Source: Rhizaria sp. SCN 62-66
Lineage: Eukaryota > Rhizaria, unplaced
Direction of reading: 5' to 3'
Assembly (NCBI GenBank): GCA_001724265.1
Contig: MEDY01000009.1
Span: 1-64,000 of the forward strand
Length of the DNA stretch: 64,000 bases
Positions 47,346 to 58,600 of the stretch are shown here, piece by piece. Under the pieces are notes generated by a model, which was not told where the DNA came from, made no database searches, and saw nothing but the letters and a program-made list of their open reading frames with translations. The position numbers were made by a program, and so were the translations under genes. The first letter of the stretch is position 1; each line of letters begins with the position of its first letter.

Positions 47346-50300
47346 TCACAGTCCGTAGTTAGCGCATGCGCACCACGCCCGCGGCACGGCTGCATCGGCG
47401 CACGTCCGCTTCTCGCTCACCTGGCGCTCCATCAAACTCACCGCCCACGGCTCCGCGCGCCACACCCCGGCGCCGGCGTCAGCCCCCGCGCGCTCGGCCG
47501 CGCTCGCTTCGTCCTTCGGCAGCGCGTCAGCGGCCGCGACTCCCTGGATCCCGCCAGCAGCGGCGGCGGCTGCAGCGCCCTCGGCTGTGGCCGCGCGGCG
47601 GAAGAGCCACGGCAGCCGCTCCTCCGCGAGCGACAGGTAGTGCGTCGGTGCGTGCAGCGCTTTCGCGGCCGCCGCGCCGGCACCGCGGCCAGTCTCCGCG
47701 CCCGCGCCCGCGCCCGGCGACCACAGGGACTGGACCCCGACGGCAGCAGCAGTGGGAGCATCACTCCAACTCTCAACGGGCTCGGCGCGCGCCACCGCTG
47801 CGGTCGACGCTGCAGGAGTACCGAAAAGCTCGGTGACCGCAGCGTCAAGCTCGTCCGCCGTGATAGCACTGACGGCTGATTGCAGTGCGGCGGCGGCAGT
47901 GGCTGAGTTGGCATTGGGTACGGATGTGCTTTCGGCAGCGGCTCGCGTAGTAGCACGGCGTAACGCGAGCACGCGCAGCGCAACAGCGTCGTCAAACGGG
48001 TGCCGTTGCACGCCCGCCTTGTGCTTGCTTGCTTCAGAGTCAGGACTCAGTGGCGACGTCACCGGCGCGACTGCACGCGCGACCGCCAAGTGTCGCAGCG
48101 TCGCGTACACATCAAACGCTGTCACGAAGCGCTGCTGGTTGGCCTCCAGCGCTTCCACAGCGCCCGGCAGCTCGCGCTCAAGCCAGCGCGGCGTGAGCAC
48201 AGTGAGTAACGGCAGCTTTTGCTCCAAACGGCCGCCGGCGGTGAACTCGAACGCGGGGCCCATGTGCGAGCCATGGTCCGAGACCAGCATCACCACGGCG
48301 TCGCGCAGCCAGCCGCGCGCAACAGAGCCCGGGGACACGCCCGCGCCCGCGCTTGCACCAACGCCCGCTGCGCGGCTATCGCTGGCTGTTGATGCTGTTG
48401 TAGCTGTGGTGTTTTCAGTCACGAAGTCGCTGTCGCCGGCGGGGTAGCGCGCCCAACGTTCGGCCCAGTCCCCGCCAGCCTTGCCAACCTTGCTGTCGCC
48501 CACAGCAGCGGAGCTTTGCGTCGATAGCGTCTCAGAGTGCGACTGCGGACGCGAAAGACCCTGGCGAAGAAACGCCTCTAGGTCAGCGTCGACATACGCG
48601 ATCACTTCACTGGAGCCCTCGTGGGCCTCGGCGAACTCGACGAACGCGAGCCTCGGCTTGCGCACCTTATGTTTCGCCACGGTCTTGCTCTTGCAGATCG
48701 TCGTCGTGACAACCTCGTCGTCCTCCTCGAACTTAGAGTCCACACCCGTGCCCATCGCCGAGTCAGCCACGCCGCGCACAGTCACGCGCCCGCGCTCGCC
48801 CGGCGCGGCGCACGCCTCGTCCTTGTGCTCGCTCTCGCCGTCGGGCGGCTGCCACCCGGGCCCCGCGCTCGCAGCCGCGCGCTTACGACGAGACGCCGGG
48901 GGCAGAGGGAAGTCCAGAGGCGCACTGACAGAGGAGTCGCGGTGGGGGCTCGCGTACACCGCGGCGGAGGGGTCGGGATGCGTCAGGAACTGCCGCGTCA
49001 CCTCCAGCTCATAGGCGTGCACCGAACGGCCCGCGATGCAGCGGCGCGACATCGAGTAGGGCCCGACGAAGTTGGTCCACTGGTGGTCGTTGTTGTGCTC
49101 GGGATGGCAGAAGGGCGCGGTGACCTCAACGTCCCACGCGGCGGGCGTCCACGCCGCCTCGCGCTCCATCGATACACACCGGCCGGCGACGAAGCCCGTG
49201 GCGTAGCCCGCTGCGCGGAACGCCGCGGGCAGCGGGGCCGTGTGCTCGGCGCGGAAGCGGCCCTCGTTGTACGAGAGCAGCGGCAGCTGCAGCGGGGATG
49301 TCGAGCGCGAGAGCATCGCGCCAAGGTTGCCCACCGTGTTCTTCTCCACGACGTGGTAGTGGAAGTACTGCATCACGCGCGGCGCGGGCTCCAGCTCGTT
49401 CAGAAGCTTGACATCGGCCGCCGTTTCGTTGCGCGTCTTGCTCTTGCCGGCGGCCGCGTTGGAGCGCGCCTGCAGCTGCGAGAGCAGCGCGGCGGTGAGC
49501 GGCATGCGGCGGTGGAACATGGGCCGCGAGAGCGCGTCGATGAACAGCACCACCACGTCGGGCTGCCTCACACCGCCGGGCCACGCGTCACCACGACTCG
49601 CTTCACCCGCACCGCTGCCGCGCTGGGCGTCTTGCGCGCCGCTGCTCTGACTCGGAGGCTGAGCGGCACGGATGTGTGCGGCCTGCGCGGCCCAGTCCGC
49701 AAGCTCGGTCTCGAGCAGCCACCGCGGGGGCATCACCTCTGCATCGTCGCTGCTGCTGCTGCTGCCACTGGCGTCGCCGGTGTACACGGCCGGCGGCGCA
49801 GGCAGCCTGTGCCAGTAAAGCGGCGGCACAGGAGGCAGCAGGTGGCTGTGCGCGAGCGGCCTGCGCGCCAGCCTGCTCTGCAGCCAACCCGCGTCGCTGA
49901 CGAACTCGACCTCCTCCGCCGCGGACGCCGCGTCCACCGGCTGGGGCTCGCCCAGTGCGGCCGCGGTGGCGTTAAAGCGCGGCGACGCGCGGACGCGCCA
50001 CGCCGGGTCTGCCAGCGCGCGCAGGAAAGCGGGCACGGGCAGCTCCTCGGGGCCCGGCACGCGCGTGGCCGCGTCGTAAAGCGACGGCGCGGCGACCGGG
50101 GAGTGCGGCGGCGGCGGCAGCGTGTCGACGCCCGCGGCGTGACATAGCGCCAGGTCCCACGCGCGCGAGAGGCCCCATGACGGGGACGCGGCGGCGCACG
50201 GGTCGGAACGCAAAAATGGCGACAAGTCATTGTTCCCCCGATTGTTGTTGTTGAACATGTGGGCAAGCGGGGCGACAGGCGGCGGAAAGGCGCTTTGGCC

Positions 50301-53300
50301 CCACACGCTCGACATCTCTGTGTTCTTGACATTTGGGGCGCTTTTGCCATTCCTGTCCCCATCTTCAGTCCCATTAAGCTGCATCGCGCTGTGCTGTGCT
50401 GGTAACAAGTGTTCGTTAGACCAGAGCGGCGGTGCAGGCTGCACACGCGGCAAGTGCACGATGAAGTTCTCTGCCTCACCACAAGTCACAGAGACGTACT
50501 GTGCGTTCAGCTGGTTCAAGTCAATGCGCACCGTGTTGGCGTCGGACCACGGGCTGTCTTCAGCGCTTTGTTTGGCACCGTCTTTGCTTGCAGCGGCGTC
50601 TTCGCGCGGTGGCACGAGATCGGGCGTGTGAAAACCCAGCATCACGGGGTCCGCGCCCGCGGCAAGCCACGGCACCAGCGGCGGCCGGTCCAGCACGCCC
50701 AGCGGGCGCCACGGTGCCGCGCCGCCACCCGTGCCGGGGCTGCTCAGGGCGGCCTCCATCGCGGCGTCGTCGGCCAGCGGGAATGCGAGGTATGAGAGCA
50801 AAGCCAGGTCGCGCGCGTCCGAGTCGGCGCCGAGCGTCTCGGCCGCCAGCAGCGCGGCCTCGGGCGTCGCGACGTCGCTTTCGGTCAGGCGCGCGCGCTG
50901 CAGTAGGCCCGGCAGCGCGCGCTCGAGCGGGGCCCAGATGGACCGCGCCGGCCGCAGCCTGCCGTCTGCGCCCGCGCTCGTGTACCGCAGCCGCAAGCGC
51001 GCGATGCGGTCCGAGTCGACGCGCAGCATCGCGTCCGCGTCGGCGACTGCGCCCGCGGCCACAAAGAGCGGGTCCCGCGGCACGCGCGCGGAGACCGCGT
51101 CCCACTCGCCAAAGCGCGCGGCCACGGCGCCAGCGGCGACCGCGGCGGCGGCGGACAGAGACGCCTCGCCTCCGCGCGGCGACAACGACGCCAGCGCGGC
51201 CGCGGCGGCGGGGCAGCGACGCACCGACGGCAGCAGCAGTGCGGGCAGGATCGCCTCCGCGCGCGCCCACGCAGGGACAGATCGGATGATCTTGTCATTT
51301 TCGTCGTCTTCGCCTTTGCCCCTGCTATTGCCGACATCGGCGGTCTGGGCGCGGGTGAGCAGCGGCCGCAGCTGCGCCAGCACGGAGGCCAGCGATGGCG
51401 GCGCAAAGGGCGTGATGTCGCGCGCGTGCACCGAGTACGCGCGCGCCAGTGCGCCGCGGCGGGATAGGCCGTCTGTGCCGTCGCGCGGTGGGGCCGCGAC
51501 AGCGCCAGACTCCGTCGTCAGCGGCGCCGCAGCAACCGATACAGGTACGCGCGCAGCGCCGTCAAAGAGCGTGAGCTTGCGCACCGGCTGCGAGAGCAGA
51601 TGCGTCGGAAGCGGGTCGAATGCGGCGCGCTCAGTCACATACACAGGTGCTGACGAGGAGCTTGAGAACGTAAGCATTGCAATCATGCGTGAGAAGAAAC
51701 CGGCATCCGCAGCTGGGAGAACATTAGACTCGGGCGCGGGGTCCGCGGCCGCGGGAACAGGCGCAAACACGTGTCCGCGGCCGCGCGCGACGCCGACGCT
51801 GCCGGTGGGACCGAAAAAGTCCTCGCCGTAGCGCGGCAGCCACGCGGGCGGCGGCGCGTGCGGCGCGAGCGCGGAGCCGGGCTGCGGCGCGGGCACGGGC
51901 GCGGCGGCGGCAGCAATGCGCAGCGGCCGGAGCGCGCTGAAGGCGGCGTCCTTGCCGGCCTGCAGGGACGAGCTGCCCGAGACGGCGGGCTGCGAGGGCG
52001 CAAAGAAGAGCGCAAAGGACCGCGAGGTGCGCATGTTGCGCGGAAACGCGTGCCCACCGCGACCGGAGCGCGCGGGCTCCGCCGGCAGTGGCGCCGCGTC
52101 AAGTACGCGCCCCGAGAGGTGCGAGACGCGCTGCGGCTGCACCCGCCCCCACAACGCGGACACACTCTCCGCGGCCTGCGCCACGGTCACATGCGCGAGG
52201 TGCGACAGCGGGTGCGCTGTAGACGTCCGCGGGTTCGGACTGCGGCCGCTGCCGTCGTTACTGCCGTCGTGGTCCGCAACTCCGCTGCGGACGGCACGCG
52301 CGGTGAGCGCCGGCCAGTCGAGCGGCACGTCCGCGGGCGCGGTCACGGACACGGGCCCCAGCGAGTTGGCGATGGCGTTGCGCGGCGCGTACAGCAGGCG
52401 CGCGTCGTCGTACTGCGGCCGCGACAGGAACGGGGGGTTCACGTGCACCGTCACAGGCACGCCCCACGCCACCGCGCCCTCCGCACCGGACTGCTGGCCG
52501 ATGCTCTCGCCGCGGCCGTTATCGTTGCCGTTGCCGTGCTGCTGGCGCGGTGCGGCTGGGAACGCGTCGGTGGCAAGCCCGCGCCAGGCGCCCCCGTCCG
52601 TAGGCACACTCTCGTCCCACAGTGCCCAGTCCCCGACCGCGCCGCGCACCGCGCCGGTTACGGCGTCGTCAGTGTCTGCCAGCCACGCCAGCAGCACGGC
52701 CTCGGCGCCGCGGGAGAGGCCCGTCGCTCCGAGTAAATCATTAATACGCAAACCGACGGTGGTATCAGACTCGGGGGACGGAGCCCACCGGTCCTTGTCG
52801 AGCAGCTTTGCCTTCCCACTATTTTTATCACTCTTACTATTGTTAGACGCTAGATGAGGATGGAGCTCGAGCAAACGCGTCTCGAGTCGAGCCATTGAAC
52901 TAGCGGTCTCATCATCATTGATGTCGTCGCCGTTCGCAGCCACAGCGGCGTTAGCAGCCGCATCAGAGTCGCCAAGCCGGTTCGTCCTGAGCAAGTGCTT
53001 GCGGAGCCTCGCGGCAAGCAGCTGCGCCAGGTGGTACCGCACACGCACGGCGGCGCGCGCGCGGGCCGCGAGCAGCGTCGCGCCTGCGGCCAGCTGCGGC
53101 GCGCGCGCGGTAACCGCAGTCATCTGCCCCGGCGCCGCGGCTCCCGCGCTCGCGCCCGCGCCGCCACTGCGCGTGGCGGCCGCAGCGGTTGTTGCGGAGA
53201 GCGGGCACAGCGCGGGCGCGATGCGGAGCACGCCCTCGGTGTCGACGCGCGCGAACTGCGGCACCGCGGGGCAGCGCGGCGAGCCCGTAAAAAAGTTCCC

Positions 53301-54518
53301 CGCGCGCGCCGGCAGGTAGTGGTGCGGCGACCGCGCACCGGGCAGCGCGCACACCGAGAGCGGCTGCAGCGCCGCCCCGTTGAGCCCGGCCGCGAACGAG
53401 GTGTCAGCGGAGAGGTGCTTAGAGAGTAGCAGCGCGAGCAGCGGTAGCGCAAGCGCCAGCGCCGCCGCGGCAACCGCACGGGGCCGGCGCACGGCGAGCA
53501 GCGCGGCGCCCGCGAGCGCGAAGAGGGCGACGAAGACGAGCGTCGCGAGCGCCGTGTTGATTTGCTGCGACAGCGCAGTGGGCCGGTGCGCGGGGGCCGC
53601 GGCGAGCGCAAGGCTCCCGCACAGCACCTGAGCGGCAACGGCCGTAACGAGCACGGCGGCAAGGTGCAGCGCAGACAAAGCGCGCGGGGCGGGAAACGCC
53701 AGGAAGAGCAAGGCGACGGCGATGTAGCTGAGAGCGGAGAGTATCAGTGTGCTGATTTGCTTGCCGAACGCGGTGCCGTCTTGCGAGTATTCAAGAGACG
53801 CGCGAAAAAACCACGCGGCGGCCACAGCGAGCGCAAGCTGCGCCGCAAAAAGCAGCCAGGCGCGCGCGCGCCAAGTCGGTGGCGGGCCGGGCGGGCCGGC
53901 GAGCGACGCGCCCCAGTCGGCGCTGTTCGCTGAGCTGGTCACTGAGCCGTTAGCTGGCAGCGAGGATGGCGGAGTAGCGGCACTGCGGCGAGGAAGCAGG
54001 CGGCTCGTGACAAACGAGAAAGGTCCGCCGTCGGTCGCGTCACCGCCGTCGTTGTAGTCGCCGTGGTCGTGACTGCTCCCAATGGTGAAGACGCGGTTCG
54101 CAGCAGCATTGTTGACGGCGCCGCGGGTGTGGAGGTCGCCGCCGTGGATGTTGATGGACACAGCGCTGGCGAGCTTCTCACTGCCGTGGTCATAGTGCGG
54201 AGTAACCTTGTGTGTGTGGAGCGGTGCGCCGAGGCTGCTAGAGCTGCTGCTGACTGCGCTGCTGCTGTTGGTGCGAATCGAGCTGGTGCTCGTTGGCAGA
54301 CGGGCTCCTTGCACGGAGCCCCAGACGGAAGACACAACGGAGCCGATCGAGCTAGTGACTGTGGACGTCGGCGAAGAAGCGTCTGAAGGGGTAATTTGTT
54401 GTCGGCTTAACGTAGAAGACGCAACGGGACCCCATGGCGTAATGACAGGAGGCCGATCAGGAGGAGGTGTTCCCTTACGGTTCATCGCGAAAATGAAATC
54501 CTGCGAGAAGCGAAACAT
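47346..54518 (-). CDS. multi-pass membrane protein with sulfatase-fold (DUF229-like) domain, about 2,390 aa
   Basis: This is one exon ending at TGA. The start is the ATG at 54518; the ATG at 54485 (MNRKGTPPP) is an equally possible start. Residues 1-210 are cytosolic and low-complexity, followed by four membrane helices at about 215-395 (for example LLFAAQLALAVAAAWFF). A very long variable region follows. From about residue 1650 comes a sulfatase/alkaline-phosphatase-fold domain: PDVVVLFIDALSRPMFHRRM (core Asp and Ser-Arg), VVEKNTVGNLGAML, a middle with EFAEAHEGS, VVMLVSDHGSHMGP (metal-binding DHG), KLPLLTVLTPRW, and NQQRFVTAFDVYATLRHLA. This layout matches DUF229-type proteins of unknown substrate. 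Enzymatic activity is likely, but its substrate (sulfate, phosphate or phosphoethanolamine) is unknown. It probably faces the lumen or cell surface. Confidence 0.85.
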   Translation of the reverse strand: MFRFSQDFIFAMNRKGTPPPDRPPVITPWGPVASSTLSRQQITPSDASSPTSTVTSSIGSVVSSVWGSVQGARLPTSTSSIRTNSSSAVSSSSSSLGAPLHTHKVTPHYDHGSEKLASAVSINIHGGDLHTRGAVNNAAANRVFTIGSSHDHGDYNDGGDATDGGPFSFVTSRLLPRRSAATPPSSLPANGSVTSSANSADWGASLAGPPGPPPTWRARAWLLFAAQLALAVAAAWFFRASLEYSQDGTAFGKQISTLILSALSYIAVALLFLAFPAPRALSALHLAAVLVTAVAAQVLCGSLALAAAPAHRPTALSQQINTALATLVFVALFALAGAALLAVRRPRAVAAAALALALPLLALLLSKHLSADTSFAAGLNGAALQPLSVCALPGARSPHHYLPARAGNFFTGSPRCPAVPQFARVDTEGVLRIAPALCPLSATTAAAATRSGGAGASAGAAAPGQMTAVTARAPQLAAGATLLAARARAAVRVRYHLAQLLAARLRKHLLRTNRLGDSDAAANAAVAANGDDINDDETASSMARLETRLLELHPHLASNNSKSDKNSGKAKLLDKDRWAPSPESDTTVGLRINDLLGATGLSRGAEAVLLAWLADTDDAVTGAVRGAVGDWALWDESVPTDGGAWRGLATDAFPAAPRQQHGNGNDNGRGESIGQQSGAEGAVAWGVPVTVHVNPPFLSRPQYDDARLLYAPRNAIANSLGPVSVTAPADVPLDWPALTARAVRSGVADHDGSNDGSGRSPNPRTSTAHPLSHLAHVTVAQAAESVSALWGRVQPQRVSHLSGRVLDAAPLPAEPARSGRGGHAFPRNMRTSRSFALFFAPSQPAVSGSSSLQAGKDAAFSALRPLRIAAAAAPVPAPQPGSALAPHAPPPAWLPRYGEDFFGPTGSVGVARGRGHVFAPVPAAADPAPESNVLPAADAGFFSRMIAMLTFSSSSSAPVYVTERAAFDPLPTHLLSQPVRKLTLFDGAARVPVSVAAAPLTTESGAVAAPPRDGTDGLSRRGALARAYSVHARDITPFAPPSLASVLAQLRPLLTRAQTADVGNSRGKGEDDENDKIIRSVPAWARAEAILPALLLPSVRRCPAAAAALASLSPRGGEASLSAAAAVAAGAVAARFGEWDAVSARVPRDPLFVAAGAVADADAMLRVDSDRIARLRLRYTSAGADGRLRPARSIWAPLERALPGLLQRARLTESDVATPEAALLAAETLGADSDARDLALLSYLAFPLADDAAMEAALSSPGTGGGAAPWRPLGVLDRPPLVPWLAAGADPVMLGFHTPDLVPPREDAAASKDGAKQSAEDSPWSDANTVRIDLNQLNAQYVSVTCGEAENFIVHLPRVQPAPPLWSNEHLLPAQHSAMQLNGTEDGDRNGKSAPNVKNTEMSSVWGQSAFPPPVAPLAHMFNNNNRGNNDLSPFLRSDPCAAASPSWGLSRAWDLALCHAAGVDTLPPPPHSPVAAPSLYDAATRVPGPEELPVPAFLRALADPAWRVRASPRFNATAAALGEPQPVDAASAAEEVEFVSDAGWLQSRLARRPLAHSHLLPPVPPLYWHRLPAPPAVYTGDASGSSSSSDDAEVMPPRWLLETELADWAAQAAHIRAAQPPSQSSGAQDAQRGSGAGEASRGDAWPGGVRQPDVVVLFIDALSRPMFHRRMPLTAALLSQLQARSNAAAGKSKTRNETAADVKLLNELEPAPRVMQYFHYHVVEKNTVGNLGAMLSRSTSPLQLPLLSYNEGRFRAEHTAPLPAAFRAAGYATGFVAGRCVSMEREAAWTPAAWDVEVTAPFCHPEHNNDHQWTNFVGPYSMSRRCIAGRSVHAYELEVTRQFLTHPDPSAAVYASPHRDSSVSAPLDFPLPPASRRKRAAASAGPGWQPPDGESEHKDEACAAPGERGRVTVRGVADSAMGTGVDSKFEEDDEVVTTTICKSKTVAKHKVRKPRLAFVEFAEAHEGSSEVIAYVDADLEAFLRQGLSRPQSHSETLSTQSSAAVGDSKVGKAGGDWAERWARYPAGDSDFVTENTTATTASTASDSRAAGVGASAGAGVSPGSVARGWLRDAVVMLVSDHGSHMGPAFEFTAGGRLEQKLPLLTVLTPRWLERELPGAVEALEANQQRFVTAFDVYATLRHLAVARAVAPVTSPLSPDSEASKHKAGVQRHPFDDAVALRVLALRRATTRAAAESTSVPNANSATAAAALQSAVSAITADELDAAVTELFGTPAASTAAVARAEPVESWSDAPTAAAVGVQSLWSPGAGAGAETGRGAGAAAAKALHAPTHYLSLAEERLPWLFRRAATAEGAAAAAAAGGIQGVAAADALPKDEASAAERAGADAGAGVWRAEPWAVSLMERQVSEKRTCADAAVPRAWCACANYGL

Positions 54519-55600
54519 ACATAGTTCCAAACAGCGTAATTAAGGAACAATATCAATTAAGCGTTGGAATATCTAGGTTTTGAATTCATGCATCACTGTC
54601 GATCAAAATGTATCGATTTCATTGCCAGAGTGAATGCTGCTCGCCGCAGCATCGCTTGTCATCATCATCGTAGGGGGGGAGAAGTGACCATGTGACCACA
54701 GCGAAAAATAGTGCGTTTTCATGCGTATTAAAAGAGTTATGTTTTGTATATAGGCATGATGATGCATCAGTGGGAAAATGACACGGGTTCACTGTAGGGA
54801 AACAAAGAAATGACATAAAGGTTTGTGATAAGTCGGTCATACTGCAAATCAATTGATTCTTAGGAGGTGGCTGCAAAGCACACACACACAAAGAGAGCAA
54901 TCAAACGGAGTAGCAAATGACGATGACTGTTAACACGGTTAGATGTGGGATTGCGAGCACGTTGCCACCAACACGGCGACAAGCAAAACAGACGGTATGA
55001 CCCACAAAACAAAAGACGAAAAACACGAAAATAAAAGAAGACTGTGTGGTGATAAGGAAGCGGTAAGTGACAGCGGGCGGGCGACGAAGATATATCGATG
55101 TTGAGCTGTAGCTTGACGGATAATGGCGTCTTGAGTTACACAAACACGGCTTGACCCGAGCAATCGTGATCTCACAAAATGTCAACACAAAGCAACAACA
55201 ACAAGCGTAAGGTATCTTCATAGTTACTAAGGAGAGTGATGATTAATGAGGTTTTCGTCACTAAAATCGACACAAACAAGTATAAAAGAGAGACAAATAC
55301 ATAAAAAATTCCGCAACACACACAAAAGCTTGACTCACAAGTTGTAATGATGCCGAGGAAACGCAGAACAGCAACAGGAGCACGAACAAAAACAGATCAG
55401 GCAAAAACAGAAACTAAGGACAAGCACAAACAAACTGCTTTGTACTCGAGCAAAGCAACAAGCTTCGCTCGAAGGCGATGAATCAGAGATGAGGTAATAT
55501 AAAACCCAACACATACATTACATTAATGCTATAGCAATGATAAACAACCCCCCAAGGCAGCGCGAGCTTCGACGCGACTTAGCTTCACACCCGGCCTAAC
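54519..55600. other. AT-rich spacer between two minus-strand genes
   Basis: About 1.08 kb of AT-rich DNA lies between the Frizzled-like gene (ending at 55601) and the sulfatase-fold gene (starting near 54518). It should contain the promoter of the latter. Short minus-strand frames at 54619-55221 are AT-rich and lack any family similarity. Confidence 0.6.
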
Positions 55601-58600
55601 TTACCGCCCGGGGCGGTCGGGGCGCGGCGGGGCCGGAATGGGGAAGTCAGGCGCGCGCTGCTGCTGCGCCTTAAGGCGCTGTTCGTGCTGCTGGATCAGC
55701 AGCTTCTGTTGCTCGGCCGGCGACGGCGGCATCGCAGACACCGGCGCCGCGGCCGCAGCGGGCGCCGCGGGCGCGGGCGCGTGCACGGGCTCGCTCAGCC
55801 GCTGCTTGGGCGTGGGCCGCGCGTCCGACACGGGCGACAGTTGCACCTCGGAAGGGCCGAACGCGTTGCCGTTGCCGTTGCCGCCGCTGCTGTGGCCGCT
55901 GCTGCGGCCGCTGCCGTTAGGGTGGCCGCCGCCGTGCGCGTTGTCGGCGTCCGAGTTGCTCACGAAGGACGGCACGGGCGGCACCGCCATTGCTGGCGGC
56001 TGCGGCTGGTACGGCTGCTGATACGGCCGCTGCGGGGGCTGCGGAGCGGTCGCCACGGTGGACTTGGAGCGCGGCGCGGCGGCGCCGTGGCGGCCCGGCG
56101 CGGGCTCCGTCGGCCCCCAGCGCCCGCTGCCGCCGGTCTTCATGCCGGGGAAGCGCACGCTCGCGCCGCGGTCATCATCATCATCGTCGTCGTCGTCGTC
56201 GCCGCCGGGACGGTAGTCCCCGCCGTCGTCGTCATCGTCGGGCGGTGGCGGCGGCGCGTCATCGTCGTCGTCATCATAGGGGTTGCCCGATGCCGCGTAC
56301 GAGGGCACCACCGGCGGCAGCGGCATCGCGGGCGGGCGCTTGCCCGCACCGCCCGTGGTGTTGAACCGCGAGGGCGTGTTGACAGCGCTAGACGTGTGCT
56401 GCATGGGCCGCAGCGGCGCCTCCAGGTTGCTGTTGCTGTTGCTGTTGTCGCCGTAGAGCCCCGCGGCGCCAAACGACGCCGAGTCGCCGTACAGCCCCGC
56501 TGTCGGGTCGGCGCCCGCGTTGTTCGCGACGCCGCCGGTGCCGGCGCCGGCGCCGTAGAGGTTCGCGGGCGGCGCCTCAGAGCGGACGGTGGAGCGCGTG
56601 TCGAACATGTTGCTGGGCATGGCGCGCGGGTCCGGCACGGCCGCGGGCTCGTAGGCAGTCGCCGCGGCCGCCAGCCCCACGCCCGAGGACGACACGTCGC
56701 CGGCACGGCGCATCGCGACACTGTCGTTGGTGCCCGGCGGGGACGCGGCGCCGCTGGAGGACGCCGCGCCCGCGCCGCCGCCAGTGCGGTTGCCGCTGGC
56801 GGTGCCGGCGTTGCCGTAGCGTGTCTTGTTGTTCTTGCCGAAGAGCGAGGTGGTGCTGCGCGGGGAAGCCATGGCCGTGGGTGAAGCGGGCGAGTTGGCG
56901 GCGGCGCCGACGACCAGCGACGCGCTGGGGTCGGCGATGATGTCACGCGAGCGGGACACGTTCGTGGGGCCAACGGTGTTCTTGTCCAGCTTCTTGTCGG
57001 CGAAGCGGGAGAAGCAGCTGCAGCCACAGTGCTTGTACATCAAGCCCGCCCAGCACTGGTAGATTTCCAGGTTGGTGCCGTAAAGCAAGAAGAGGAGAAT
57101 GCCGGGCATGGTGGTGGCGACGATGAGCGCGTCCATGAGCGTCGCAGACAGGCGCTCTGCGGGGACGACGCCGCACTCGCCGAGCATGCCGGGCGTGGTG
57201 AACTGCGTGAAGAGCAGACAGATGATGAACTCCGTGGCCGAGGCGGTCCACTTGGCGCCGTTGTCCTGCGTGATGAGCTTGTAGGCAAACATGAAGGACC
57301 AGGTGTAGACCATGATACCCATGAAGACGAGCACGCGGATATAGGGCGTCCACGGCGAGCGGTACGTCGTGCCCGACTTGCGCGACTGGTACGACGTGTA
57401 CGCCAGCTTTATGAGGATGCAGATCATGAGCACGACGCCGATGCAGCAATATACGAACATGGGCACGATCCAGAAGCCCCACGACACGTCGAACGTGGAG
57501 TTGTGGTTGCGCGCGTTAGAGAAGAGGCACCAGGGCTGCCCGATGGCGTGCGCGCCGATCTGGTCATACGCCAAACCGGCGATCGTCGGGATCAGCGGCA
57601 GGCCCCAGGCGAAGAGCTGGAAGAGGATCTCGCGGCGGACCTCAAACGTGCTGCCCGGGACGATCTTGACGCTCATCACGACCTTCATGAAGAGGTCCAC
57701 GGCCTGCACGAGCCACCACGACACGGCCGTGCCGACCAGGTACGAGAAGACGATGCCCTGGAACGCGCACCAGCCCTTCATGTGGCGCTCGTTGGTGTTA
57801 GTCGCACAGAGGCTCTCGGCCACAGTCTGGTCGCCCGTGGGCAGCTCGAAGGTGATGAAGTTGACCAGCGTGAAGATGAAGATAGACAGCGTGAGGTACA
57901 GAATATAGCGCTTCGAGCGGTGCTGCGGGAATACGAGCCAGGTAAGCGCCAAAATAAAGGAGCAGATCAGCGACGTGACAGCGACGCCGATGGCCAGTCT
58001 ATCCATGTGTTTGTACTCGTCGCGGGTCCAGATGAGCATCGGGCACGGGTCCGAGCATGCGCCGTCCATGATCGTCGGCCAGTTGGCGTCGTCGGGCTTC
58101 ACCAGCGGCGCCGGGCACTGCGCGTGCACCGCTGTCACGGCCGACGCCATGTCTGTCGTCGGCGCGCCCGCCGCGGTCCAGTTGGAGCACGTCGTGGTGA
58201 TGCCGCCGAAGTCGGTCGTCTGCGCCGTCACGGGCGGGTAGTTGGGCTGCCCCGCCGAGAGCACGGTTAACCCGTCGCACGAGAGCAGCTCGCCAAAGGT
58301 GGTCGTGGAGCAGTTGGGTGAGATGCCCGCGGCGACGAGCGCGGGCGCCGCCGCCCAGAGCGGGGCGCAGCGGGCGTTGAACGAGTCGCAAAAGGTGCCG
58401 CACGGCAAGCGCGGCAGCGGCAGCACGCGCTCGGGCGCCAGCGTCGTTTCGTCGCAGAGCAGGAAAGTGCGCGCGCAGGTAAAACCCTGCATGAAGCGGT
58501 CGCACTCGGTGGAGCGCGGGGACACGGCGAAGAGGAACTGCATCTGCTGGCCCACGGCCTCGAGCACGGCCTGCGAGAAGCCCGCGGGGACGTAGACCTT

